DNA of 35,607 bases from Methanoculleus sp. UBA77 (GTDB lineage Archaea; Halobacteriota; Methanomicrobia; Methanomicrobiales; Methanoculleaceae): positions 1-35,607 of the forward strand of contig DALN01000059.1 of the NCBI GenBank assembly GCA_002499455.1, given 5' to 3'. This document shows, one piece after another, positions 7,372 through 14,985 of this stretch. Position 1 is the stretch's first letter. Each line of letters begins with the position of its first letter. A model generated the notes under the pieces. That model searched no databases, had not been told where the DNA came from, and was given only the letters and a program-made list of their open reading frames with translations. A program made the position numbers and the translations under genes.

Positions 7372-8067
7372 TCACCGCCGCTGCACCAGGGAGAGGGCGA
7401 TGTTCACGCCGAGCGCCACCGCAAGGAGGATGATCCCGAGTGCAATCGAGAGAGAGTAGTTTGCCATCGATGTGTTGAGCGCTATCGCGGTCGTGAGGAC
7501 GCGGGTGGCGCCCCGGATGTTCCCGCCGACGATCATCACCGTCCCGACCTCGGCGATCGCCCGACCGAAGCCCAGGAGAACGCCGGCCATGACCGCGAAC
7601 CGCGCCTCCGCGATGATAGTTATGACCGTCTGGAGCCTGCTCGCGCCGAGAGCGGTGATCGTGTAGCGCTTGTCCCGGTCGATCCCGGAGAGCGCCGAGA
7701 CCGTCAGCCCCATCAGGAGCGGTATAATGAGGACCGTCTGGGCGGCGATCATGCCGCCGGGGGTGTAGAGGAGGCGGAGGAACCCGAAGGGGCCGATGTT
7801 TGAGAGCATCAGGAAGACGACCAGGCCCACGATGACCGTCGGGAGGGCGTAGAGTGTCTGGAGCGTCGAGACGACCGCGTGCTTCCCCCGGAAATCGTAG
7901 AAGTAGATGAGCGCCCCGATGGGGAGAGCGATCAGCGCGGCAAAGAAGGTGGCGGTGAGGGAGATGTAGAGCGAGCGGATGGTGATCTCCACCACCTGGG
8001 GGTTGAGGGTGACGATGAGTTCGATCGCCTCGATGAGCCCCTCGATGATCGGGTTCCCGTTCACCAC
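7372..8067 (-). CDS. tupB: Tungstate-type ABC transporter permease (first copy)
   Basis: A 231-residue inner-membrane permease with five to six hydrophobic segments. The motif run YALPTVIVGLVVFL, SNIGPFGFLRLLYTP and FGRAIAEVGTVMIVGGNI is typical of TupB; ALGASRLQTVITIIAEAR is the EAA coupling loop. It is closely related to the permease at 19373-20074. It starts with GTG (two GTG codons in tandem at 8067 and 8064) after GAGGG. It lies between tupA (8128-9099) and tupC and presumably forms a homodimer with two TupC subunits. Confidence 0.88.
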   Translation of the reverse strand: MVNGNPIIEGLIEAIELIVTLNPQVVEITIRSLYISLTATFFAALIALPIGALIYFYDFRGKHAVVSTLQTLYALPTVIVGLVVFLMLSNIGPFGFLRLLYTPGGMIAAQTVLIIPLLMGLTVSALSGIDRDKRYTITALGASRLQTVITIIAEARFAVMAGVLLGFGRAIAEVGTVMIVGGNIRGATRVLTTAIALNTSMANYSLSIALGIILLAVALGVNIALSLVQRR

Positions 8068-8127
8068 GCGCCCTCAGCCTCCGTCACCGTCCACCCCGTC
8101 CGCGCCTCTCCTCCACCTGATCTGCGC

Positions 8128-9099
8128 CTATCCGGTCACCTCTCCCGTGCAGGTGCAGTTGAACGGCGGTTCGGTGCACTCGGGAGCGTAGAGCGGCGTG
8201 AAGAGCGGTTTGCCGAACTCTTCGGTGCCGAAGTTCCCGATCATCTCCTTGGTCTCGTTCGTGGTGAGCCAGTTGATGAACTCCGCGGCACCTTCGGCGT
8301 TCACGCCCGGGTGCTGTGCGGGGTTGACGGCGATCGCACTGTAGCGGTTCAGGAGTTCCGCCCCCTCGGCGATGACCGGCACCAGCTCGAGCCGGTCGGC
8401 GAACGAGAGATACGTCCCCTCATCGGAGAGGGTGTATGCCTGCTGCTCGTTTGCAAGGATCAGGGTGTCACCCATGCCCTTGCCGGCCTCGACGTACCAG
8501 GCCCCGGCATCTACGACCTGGGTGTCATAGTCGTAACCTGCCTGCTCCCAGAGGACCTTCTCCTGGTTGTGCGTGCCGGAGTTGTCGCCGCGGGAGACGA
8601 ACGCGACGCCGGCGGTGTTGTTCGTGCCGGCGAGATAGATCGTCCGGACGGCCTCGACCGGGTCCATGTTCGCGATCCCCGCCGGATCGGACTCCGGCCC
8701 GACGATGATGAAGTAGTTGTAGGCGATACACCTCGGGTCGATCCCGAACCCGTCGTCGATGAACTGCTGCTCAAGTTCCGGGGCGTGGACGAGGACCAGG
8801 TCGACGTCGCCGCGCCTGCCGGAGTCGATCGACTGGCCGGTGCCCTGGGCGATGAACTGGAGGTCCATCCCGGTCTCGTTCTCGTAAACCCGTTCGAGCT
8901 CCGCGAGCAGCCCGGTGTTCTCGAGGCTCGTCGTGGTGGCTATCCGGAGGACGTTCCCCCCGCCGCCGGGAGCGGCCGTCCCCGTGGCGGTCGGGGTCGC
9001 ATTTCCGTCCGGCGCCGTCCCGGTGCACCCCGCACCGAGAGCGAAGATGAGCAGGATCGTAATGATGCCTGCCGTCAGAAGAGTTGTAGGTGTCTTCAT
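8128..9099 (-). CDS. tupA: Tungstate-type substrate-binding lipoprotein (first copy)
   Basis: A 323-residue extracytoplasmic binding protein. Residues 1-25 are a lipoprotein-type signal (LIFALGAGC, Cys25 the likely anchor), followed by a Thr/Pro/Gly linker. The mature domain starts with LRIATTTSLENTGLL and has GTGQSIDSGRRGDVDLVLVH and AYNYFIIVGPESDPAGI, the TupA ligand-pocket motifs (TTTS and related). The C-terminus carries three cysteines (308, 315, 317) that the second copy lacks. The ATG at 9099 is preferred over an upstream in-frame TTG at 9150 because it directly precedes the signal peptide; no SD is seen and a TATA box lies about 33 nt upstream, so the mRNA leader is very short. Role: capture of WO4 (or MoO4) for TupBC. 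Confidence 0.9.
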   Translation of the reverse strand: MKTPTTLLTAGIITILLIFALGAGCTGTAPDGNATPTATGTAAPGGGGNVLRIATTTSLENTGLLAELERVYENETGMDLQFIAQGTGQSIDSGRRGDVDLVLVHAPELEQQFIDDGFGIDPRCIAYNYFIIVGPESDPAGIANMDPVEAVRTIYLAGTNNTAGVAFVSRGDNSGTHNQEKVLWEQAGYDYDTQVVDAGAWYVEAGKGMGDTLILANEQQAYTLSDEGTYLSFADRLELVPVIAEGAELLNRYSAIAVNPAQHPGVNAEGAAEFINWLTTNETKEMIGNFGTEEFGKPLFTPLYAPECTEPPFNCTCTGEVTG

Positions 9100-9238
9100 A
9101 GCAGCGCGTTCTAGGGCACTTTGCAGATATATATTTACCCCACCCAACAAGTTAACTAAACCACATTATCGGGTTAAAGATTGTCGGCCAATGGCGGGGT
9201 CGAAACCTTAACGCTCCCACCCGCCGACCCTGTTCCTC
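9100..9238. promoter_or_regulatory. Divergent tupA/hisD promoter region
   Basis: On the minus strand TAAATATATAT (9127-9137) is a clear TATA box for tupA. About 18 nt upstream of it lies CAAGTTAAC (9148-9156), a 9-mer found again before the second tupA. On the plus strand AAACCTTAACG (about 9204-9214) is a weak TATA candidate for hisD, 25-35 nt before its ATG. No SD precedes either start, consistent with leaderless or near-leaderless transcripts. Confidence 0.5.
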
Positions 9239-10486
9239 ATGTGGCAGGCGCTGGATATCGAGACCTGGATTGCCGGTCGGCGGTCGGACCTTGACCGGGT
9301 GAAGGGACCGGTCTCGGAGATCATCGGGAGGGTGCAGGCGGAGGGCGACGCGGCCCTCCTCGATCTGACGAAGAAGTTTGATGGGATCGATCTCGAGGAG
9401 ATCGCCGTCTCCGACGAGGAGAGGGAGGCGGCCTACGATCTGGTGGACGCACAACTGGTCGAGAGCCTGGTGGAGGCGGAGGCCCGGATCAGCCGGTTCC
9501 ACGAACTGCAGCGCGGGCGCGATATCTGGCTCCAGGAGATGGAGCCCGGGATCACTCTCGGCGTCAAGACGACGCCCCTATCCCGGATCGGGGCCTACGT
9601 CCCCGGCGGGCGGGCGGCCTACCCCTCGACGGCGCTGATGTGCACCATCCCGGCAAAGGTCGCGGGGGTCGCGGAGATCTGCTGCTGCACCCCGCCGCCG
9701 GTCAATCCGATCACACTCGTTGCGCTCGATATTGCGGGAGTCGACGAGATCTACCGGGTCGGCGGCGCCCAGGCGATCGCAGCGATGGCGATCGGGACGG
9801 AGACGGTCCCGAAGGTCGAGAAGATCGTCGGCCCCGGCAACGTCTACGTCACCGCGGCGAAGATGCTCCTCCGTGACGAGGCGGAGATCGACTTCCCGGC
9901 GGGCCCAAGCGAGATCGCGATCCTCGCCGACAACACGGCGAACCCGACGTTCATCGCGGCCGACATCCTGGCCCAGGCCGAGCACGACCCGAACGCCGCC
10001 TGCGTTCTGGTGACAACCGAGAAGGCCCTCGCCTACCGTGTCGGGGCCGAGGTGAAGCGGATGGCGGAGACCGCACAGCGCCGGGAGATCGTCGCAAAAG
10101 CCCTCGACCACTCCGGCTACATCGTCGCCGGCGATATCGACGACGCGGTGGAGATCGTCAACGGGGTCGCCCCCGAGCACCTCTCGGTCCAGGTGGCCGA
10201 CCCGCTCGCCGTCCTCAACCGGATAAGGAGCGCCGGGTCGATCTTCGTCGGCCCCTACGCCGCAGTGGCCTGCGGCGACTACGCTTCGGGGACGAACCAC
10301 GTCCTCCCGACGGCGGGCTACGCCAGTTTCTACTCCGGCCTCGACGTGAACCACTTCTGCCGGCGCTCGACGGTCCAGATGATCACGCGGGAGGGGCTCG
10401 AGGCGATCGGGGACGTCGTGGAGACGATCGCCGACGCGGAGGGGCTCCACGCCCACGCAGAGTCGGTCCGGGTGCGGAGAAGATAA
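9239..10486 (+). CDS. hisD: Histidinol dehydrogenase
   Basis: A 415-residue cytoplasmic enzyme that oxidises L-histidinol to L-histidine in two NAD-dependent steps, the last steps of histidine synthesis. Recognisable blocks are YVPGGRAAYPSTALM, GGAQAIAAMAIGTETVP, IVGPGNVYVTAAK, DFPAGPSEIAILAD, AQAEHDPNAA, APEHLSVQ (catalytic Glu-His) and GTNHVLPT. Length is normal, slightly shorter at both ends than bacterial HisD. The ATG at 9239 has no SD. It stands alone between the divergent tup genes and the GxxExxY gene; no other his gene is adjacent (hisC is at 30676). Confidence 0.95.
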   Translation: MWQALDIETWIAGRRSDLDRVKGPVSEIIGRVQAEGDAALLDLTKKFDGIDLEEIAVSDEEREAAYDLVDAQLVESLVEAEARISRFHELQRGRDIWLQEMEPGITLGVKTTPLSRIGAYVPGGRAAYPSTALMCTIPAKVAGVAEICCCTPPPVNPITLVALDIAGVDEIYRVGGAQAIAAMAIGTETVPKVEKIVGPGNVYVTAAKMLLRDEAEIDFPAGPSEIAILADNTANPTFIAADILAQAEHDPNAACVLVTTEKALAYRVGAEVKRMAETAQRREIVAKALDHSGYIVAGDIDDAVEIVNGVAPEHLSVQVADPLAVLNRIRSAGSIFVGPYAAVACGDYASGTNHVLPTAGYASFYSGLDVNHFCRRSTVQMITREGLEAIGDVVETIADAEGLHAHAESVRVRRR

Positions 10487-10491
10487 AACTC

Positions 10492-10496
10492 TTTTT
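10492..10496 (+). terminator. T-run terminator after hisD
   Basis: CTTTTTC begins 5 nt after the hisD stop and is followed by a small CGTTCC/GGAACG stem. Confidence 0.4.
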
Positions 10497-10660
10497 CGTT
10501 CCGCTCTGTGGGAACGGAGCTTGAGCATCACCAGACGTACGTATCGACTGTCGACACGCGAGGTGTACGACGCCCGGTCAGCCAGTTTCACCCTGCACGG
10601 CGCACCTTCATATTCTGGAGAATCGACGAGACATCTGTAAGGCTGGAAACTGTTTCCGGT

Positions 10661-10690
10661 CTCACGCGAAGCCGCGAAGAACGCGAAAGG
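10661..10690 (+). repeat. Left arm of CGCGAAG triplet repeat flanking the GxxExxY gene
   Basis: Three 9-nt units of the form CGCGAAGnn follow one another here. The first 18 nt, CTCACGCGAAGCCGCGAA, occur again exactly inverted at 11269-11286. The arm ends just before the SD (AAGGAGG) of the GxxExxY gene. Confidence 0.75.
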
Positions 10691-10703
10691 AAGGAGGGTG
10701 TCT

Positions 10704-11126
10704 ATGAATGTAGAGGAGGTCTCGTCGGTTGTCGTCGATGCGGCTTACCACCTGCACCGGGAACTAGGGCCCGGACTCCTTGAATCAGTCTATGAAGCGG
10801 TCCTTGCACAGATGCTGGAAAAGTGCGGGCTGCAGGTGGAGCGACAGAAGTCCGTGACGTTCGATTACGAGGGGATACACTTCGACGATGGTCTTCGAGT
10901 GGATCTATTGGTGGAAGGTTGTCTGGTGGTTGAGTTAAAATCTGTAGAAAAGATTGCTCCAGTTCATGCCAAGCAGGTGTTGACTTATCTCCGGTTGATG
11001 CAACTTCCTCTGGGTCTGCTGATCAATTTTGGTGCAGGTACGTTCAAGGAGAGCGTGAGACGGATCGCCAACAATCACACGGACTTTAGGTCTTCCCGCC
11101 TCCGCGTAAACCAACAGTATGGCTGA
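10704..11126 (+). CDS. GxxExxY family protein
   Basis: A 140-residue protein of the GxxExxY family, named for the motif seen here as GPGLLESVYE near residue 25. The fold is related to PD-(D/E)XK nucleases: FDDGLRVDLLVEG, VVELKSV and HAKQVLTYLRL carry the Asp, the Glu-x-Lys and the Gln expected of such a core. Family function is not established. The ATG at 10704, 6 nt after GGAGG, is chosen over the GTG at 10698, which abuts the SD. Codon use is visibly richer in A/T than in hisD upstream (for example TCTGTAGAAAAGATTGCT), suggesting horizontal transfer. It is bracketed by inverted CGCGAAG repeats, so gene and repeats may travel together. Confidence 0.85.
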   Translation: MNVEEVSSVVVDAAYHLHRELGPGLLESVYEAVLAQMLEKCGLQVERQKSVTFDYEGIHFDDGLRVDLLVEGCLVVELKSVEKIAPVHAKQVLTYLRLMQLPLGLLINFGAGTFKESVRRIANNHTDFRSSRLRVNQQYG

Positions 11127-11209
11127 TGTTGCGGCCCCACATGAAAACGGGTATGGGACAGGCTGCCAACTTTGCCCGTATTAATGAGGTATGGTGAGGA
11201 AGACTTCAT

Positions 11210-11286
11210 GCGAAAGACACGAAACCGCAAAGAGGTGTACACTCAGTGACATGCCGGACTTCGCGCCTTTCGCGGCTTCGCGTGAG
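11210..11286. repeat. Right-hand CGCGAAG-type repeats, one direct and one inverted
   Basis: A degenerate direct copy (GCGAAAGACACGAAACCGCA..., 11210-11235) is followed by an inverted copy (11259-11286). The inverted copy's complement starts with the same 18 nt as the left arm at 10661. Both keep the 9-nt period. The rest of the 279-nt gap 11127-11405 shows no gene. Confidence 0.7.
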
Positions 11287-11405
11287 GTCACGGGCATGGG
11301 AGGTTAGCAGGCCCTATGCTACACTCTTGTGGAGTCGGGACTGCCGTAATAACGCATGCCCGGGTCGACGAGCCCGGCTCCTCCGGGCCATTAACGCCTG
11401 ATGTG

Positions 11406-12353
11406 TCACCTTGACGTCGGCGGCGAGGGCTCCGGCGCGGCCTCGCCGCGGACCATCCGTATCTTTTCTATCGCGTCCTCTGCGACGCTCTTCTCCTCCG
11501 AATCCCCGCTCCGGGCGAGTTCCTGCAGCGCATCGATCGCCCGCGGGTTGCCGATGTATTTGAGCGCCCCCGCCGCATAGAGCCGGACGTTCCGGTCGGC
11601 GTCCTTCGTCGCGGCGATCAGGGGCTCGACCGCGGCATCGCCTATCCGGAAGAGGGCGCCTCCCGCCGCCCCCCTGACATCGGGGTTCCCGTCGCGGAGC
11701 GCCGCGATGAGGGGCCCGACCGCGGCGGGATCGCCGGTATCGCCGAGGACCCCGGCCGCGACGATCCGGACCTCCGGGTCCGGGTCGGTGAGCATCGCCG
11801 TGAGCGGCCCGACCGCATCGCTCCCGAACTTCGCGAGCGCCCCGGACGCCTGGCACCGGAGGTCGTCACTCGCGCCCCGGAGCGCTCCTACGAGTGGTTT
11901 CACCGCGGCGGGGTCGGCGATCTCGCCGAGGATGGCGGCCGCGTAGACCCGCCGGAGGTCGCGCCGGGTCTCGACCTCCCAGGCCTGGCCGCCCGGTCCG
12001 GTCACGGTCGCCGTGCCTCCCGGAGCCCCGGGCTCTTCGTATCTTCCCGACGCCTCCGGGTTCTCGAGCAGTTCGACGAGCGGCCCGACCGCCGCGCTCC
12101 CGAGCAGGGCGAGCGAGTCTGCCGCCGCCTCCCTGACCGCCGTCATCGGGTCGCCGAGCGCCCGGATGAGCGGTTCCGCCGCCTCCGGTCCGCCGAGGTC
12201 TCCGAGCGCCAGGGCGGCCCGCTGGCGGGTCAGGCCGTCATCGCTCCCGAGCGCCTCGATCAGGCCGTCGATGTCCTTCTCGGCCCGCAGAAGATCGATG
12301 TTATACCTCTTCCCGCCCCGCTGCTCCGTGAGAGAACTTCCTCCTTGCTCCAA
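11406..12353 (-). CDS. HEAT-repeat protein, paralogue of 3182-4120
   Basis: A 315-residue protein built mostly of HEAT/PBS-lyase-type repeats of about 31 residues: TRQRAALALGDLGGPEAAEPLIRAL, VREAAADSLALLGSAAVGPLVELL, then after a Gly/Pro linker (about residues 100-135) AAAILGEIADPAAVKPLVGAL and four further units. The TTG at 12353 is chosen because GGAGG lies 8 nt upstream and the resulting N-terminus (MEQGGSSLTEQRGGKRYN) aligns with that of the paralogue (MQRRDLPIEESREERRYD); the open frame itself extends further upstream without support. The C-terminal tail is Pro/Ser-rich. Function unknown; probably a binding scaffold. It lies 82 nt downstream of the MOT1-type permease on the same strand, perhaps co-transcribed. 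Confidence 0.82.
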   Translation of the reverse strand: MEQGGSSLTEQRGGKRYNIDLLRAEKDIDGLIEALGSDDGLTRQRAALALGDLGGPEAAEPLIRALGDPMTAVREAAADSLALLGSAAVGPLVELLENPEASGRYEEPGAPGGTATVTGPGGQAWEVETRRDLRRVYAAAILGEIADPAAVKPLVGALRGASDDLRCQASGALAKFGSDAVGPLTAMLTDPDPEVRIVAAGVLGDTGDPAAVGPLIAALRDGNPDVRGAAGGALFRIGDAAVEPLIAATKDADRNVRLYAAGALKYIGNPRAIDALQELARSGDSEEKSVAEDAIEKIRMVRGEAAPEPSPPTSR

Positions 12354-12435
12354 TCTCTTCGCCTCCGGATCCGGCGTATGGCGCCTCACCGGTATAAGAA
12401 CCTTCTCCGGCAGGGGCCCGATACGACAGGTCGGG

Positions 12436-13569
12436 TCAGGGCCCGGCCGTTCCCGCTCTCCCCCGCCGCTCCAGGACGTAGGCAAGGACCATCCCGACGA
12501 TGAAGGCGACGGTGAGGCCGATCGCGAGGGTGAGGACGGCGATGACTCCCGTGACCAGGTAGGAGTCTGTCTTCGCGCTGTGCTTCCCGAGCTCGAGCGC
12601 CACAAAGACCAGCAGCGCCCCGAAGACGCCGAACGGGATGAGGGTCAGGACCTCCGGCGGGGCGAAGGCGACGGCGAAGACAAGGATGAAGATCCCGGCG
12701 ACGATGTTCGCCCCCCCGGTCCTCGCCCCGAACCGGTACATGGCGGCGAGTCCCCCGGCCCCGTGGCACATCGGAAAACCGCCGAACGGCGTCGAGACCA
12801 GGTTCATGGCCCCAATGGTCCGCGAGAGCCTATCGGGGTCGACACCCTTCTTCGGGAAGAGGTCGTAGGTGAGGAGCGACGTCGCGAGGATGGCGTTTGC
12901 GATCGTGAGCGGGATCTGCGGGAGGACAAGGTCCCAGGTGCCCGCGATGAAGTCCGAGGGCATCGGGAGAACGAGGGCGGGGAGGGGCATCAGGCGGAAC
13001 GGCGGCATCCCCTGCACGGCTATCCCGGCGCCAAGCCCGATGATCAGGACGAGCAGGGCGGAGATGTCGGGGATACGGGTGCGTTGCGACGCGATGAAGA
13101 AGGCAACGATGACCGCGATCGCGAGCACCGCAACGAGAGTATCGGTGAGAATGTAGCCGAGCGACGTCCGGAGGAGGAGGAGCGCGAGCCCTGCCTGGAC
13201 GCCGCGGATGACGCTCTTCGGGATCCGGCCCTCAAGCCAGGCCATGCCGCCGACGAGGCCGATGGCGAGGAAGAGCGCCCCGACGACGAGGCCGGAGGCC
13301 ACGATCTCGCCGGCACAGAGTCCTTCGGCGATGACGACGGCCCCGATCGCCTTCATCGGTTCGATGGGGATGGGCAGGCGGTAGTAGAGCCCGGTGATGA
13401 TGAACCAGGCGGCGAGGAAGAGGAAGAAGTGGCTGACGTTCACGTCCGGGCAGACGATCGCGACGCCGAGCAGGATAGGGAAGATGGTCCCGAAGTCGCC
13501 GACGGCTCCGGCGATCTCCTCAAGCGTAAATCGAATGCCGCGCTCCTCCGTTCCGGTGCTCTCCGCCAT
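12436..13569 (-). CDS. MOT1-family molybdate/sulfate permease
   Basis: A 377-residue membrane protein with about ten hydrophobic segments. It has the two hallmark regions of the MOT1 molybdate transporter family (related to SulP): EIAGAVGDFGTIFPILLG with PIEPMKAIGAVVIAEG near the N-terminus, and NLVSTPFGGFPMCHGAGG followed by YRFGARTGGANI in the second half. Plant and algal MOT1 proteins take up molybdate; prokaryotic members are usually named putative sulfate/molybdate transporters. The ATG at 13569 has an SD GGAGGTGA 3 nt away. Only 15 nt separate it from the divergent truncated trmO, so its promoter must lie inside that remnant. A non-ABC transporter beside three ABC-type oxyanion systems suggests redundancy or different affinity. 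Confidence 0.85.
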   Translation of the reverse strand: MAESTGTEERGIRFTLEEIAGAVGDFGTIFPILLGVAIVCPDVNVSHFFLFLAAWFIITGLYYRLPIPIEPMKAIGAVVIAEGLCAGEIVASGLVVGALFLAIGLVGGMAWLEGRIPKSVIRGVQAGLALLLLRTSLGYILTDTLVAVLAIAVIVAFFIASQRTRIPDISALLVLIIGLGAGIAVQGMPPFRLMPLPALVLPMPSDFIAGTWDLVLPQIPLTIANAILATSLLTYDLFPKKGVDPDRLSRTIGAMNLVSTPFGGFPMCHGAGGLAAMYRFGARTGGANIVAGIFILVFAVAFAPPEVLTLIPFGVFGALLVFVALELGKHSAKTDSYLVTGVIAVLTLAIGLTVAFIVGMVLAYVLERRGRAGTAGP

Positions 13570-13584
13570 GCTTCACCTCCCTGT

Positions 13585-13962
13585 ATGTCGGGCCTCCTTT
13601 TTGGTGTTTTGGATAGCGTCCCGGAGTACGCAGAGGGGGGGGCGGAGGGGTTCTTCCGCATCATCCACCCCTACCACTTCCGCCGGGCGGACGGCTTCTC
13701 CCTGCGCCAGCGCCCCTTCGCCGACGGCAACAGGGGGCGGGGGATCTCTGCCATACGCCACTGCAATCGCCTGAACCCTATCGGGATCTCCCTCGCCGAG
13801 GTCGTTGCCGTCGAGGGCAGCACCGTCCGGGTCCGCGGGCGGGACGTGCTCGACGGCACGCCGCTCCTCGACATCAAACCCTGCATCCGCCAGTTCGACC
13901 GCCGCGACGAGGTCAGGAGTTTCTCCCCGGAGGACCTCCGGGAGTACGAGGGGTCTTCCTGA
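13585..13962 (+). pseudogene. trmO: N-terminally truncated trmO (tRNA N6-methyl-t6A methyltransferase)
   Basis: The 125-residue frame matches the middle and end of TrmO/TsaA/YaeB: VPEYAEGG, GFFRIIHPYHFRRADGFSL, NPIGISLAEVVAVEG and DVLDGTPLLDIKP. The family's first 40 or so residues, including the PIGxIxxPF stretch and part of the SAM site, are missing. The usual RRPNPIG is RLNPIG here and IKPY is IKPC. TrmO uses SAM to N6-methylate t6A37 of tRNA. The break lies 15 bp from the start of the divergent permease gene, so a rearrangement probably removed the 5' end. It could still be expressed from the ATG at 13585, but is unlikely to be active. Confidence 0.65.
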
Positions 13963-13974
13963 GTCAGGGGTTTC

Positions 13975-14946
13975 TCACGCCGCCTGTCCGGGCGCCGTGC
14001 CCCTGTCGCGGGCCGCATCTTCCGGGGAAGATGACGAAGGTCCGGGGCCGGGCTCATCCTCCCGCTTCTTCTCGTCAAGGAGGTCTTCTGCCTTCAGCCG
14101 TTCGATGGCCGCGTCCAGGTACTCCGAGACGATCCTGTCCCTCTCGTGGATCTGCCGGATCCAGACCCGCACCGTCAGACGGACCCAGTCCTCCTTGATC
14201 GATGAGACCTGCACCTTCGGCTCGAACAACGCATGATCGGGGCCGGGGCGGTCGGAGGAGAGGCGCCCGATATACGGGAGATCGAAGAGGCTCTGGAGGG
14301 CGGACCGCTCGGCCGGCCCGACGTGGGGCAGGATCAGCGGATGATCGTGCGCGGCGGCAAGTGCGAGCGCCTCCGCCCTCGCGAGGTCTGCGGTGACCGG
14401 GACGGCGAGCGGGATCGAGACCTCGAGAAGCCCGGATCGGGAGTAGTTGATGACCTTTGAGGTGATGATGCTCGCGTTCGGCGTGAGGACCAGGCCGCCG
14501 TCGAGCCCCTTGAGGGTCGTCGTCGTGAACGAGATGTCCTGCACCTTGCCGGGCCCGGTCTCCGGCCTTCCGCTGACGGTCACCCACTCTTCGAGCTGGA
14601 CCGGGCGGTTGATCGTGATCAGGACGCCGGCGATGGCGTTCTGGATGATCTGGCGTGACGAGAACGCTATGACGATACCGAGGACACCGAGCGATGCGGC
14701 GAAGGCCGTAGGGTCGAAGGCGAGGAAGTGCCGGGCGCTCGCGTAGACTCCGCCGAGGATGATGCCGTACTGCAGGACTGCCGCCGTCCACTTGGCCGTC
14801 CCGCGGGAGACCCGCCCGTCCAGAGCCCGGCGGAGGAGCAGGTAGGCGAGGTTGCCGAGGAAGAGGAATCCTATGAAGGTGAAGAGAAAGGCGAGGAACG
14901 CATCAAGGGAGACCTCGCCGATGAGGACCGAACCGCTCGACTGCAT
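13975..14946 (-). CDS. mscS: Small-conductance mechanosensitive channel (MscS family), second of tandem pair
   Basis: A 323-residue membrane protein with three N-terminal transmembrane segments and the MscS core. The pore helix region AFAASLGVLGIVIAFSSRQIIQNAIAG (about residues 80-107) leads into the beta domain NRPVQLEEWVTV, then TTTTLKGLDGGLVLTPNASI and VINYSRSG. The C-terminal alpha/beta domain ends in a charged tail rich in Glu, Asp and Pro (from about 290). MscS proteins open under membrane tension and release solutes on osmotic downshock. The start ATG (14946) lies 39 nt after the stop of the upstream paralogue, so the two are probably co-transcribed. Confidence 0.9.
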   Translation of the reverse strand: MQSSGSVLIGEVSLDAFLAFLFTFIGFLFLGNLAYLLLRRALDGRVSRGTAKWTAAVLQYGIILGGVYASARHFLAFDPTAFAASLGVLGIVIAFSSRQIIQNAIAGVLITINRPVQLEEWVTVSGRPETGPGKVQDISFTTTTLKGLDGGLVLTPNASIITSKVINYSRSGLLEVSIPLAVPVTADLARAEALALAAAHDHPLILPHVGPAERSALQSLFDLPYIGRLSSDRPGPDHALFEPKVQVSSIKEDWVRLTVRVWIRQIHERDRIVSEYLDAAIERLKAEDLLDEKKREDEPGPGPSSSSPEDAARDRGTAPGQAA

Positions 14947-14985
14947 GCCAGGAGAAGTGGGAGAGGAGATGACTAATCCCTTCCG

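Noticed and set aside
10661..11286. An insertion sequence or CRISPR-like array from the repeated CGCGAAG units
   Set aside because: No transposase, no target duplication seen, and the units are 9-nt tandem repeats without spacers.
12354..12605. N-terminal extension of the second HEAT protein to 12605
   Set aside because: The extra codons overlap the permease gene, have shadow-like composition and lack similarity to the paralogue; the TTG at 12353 has an SD and aligns.
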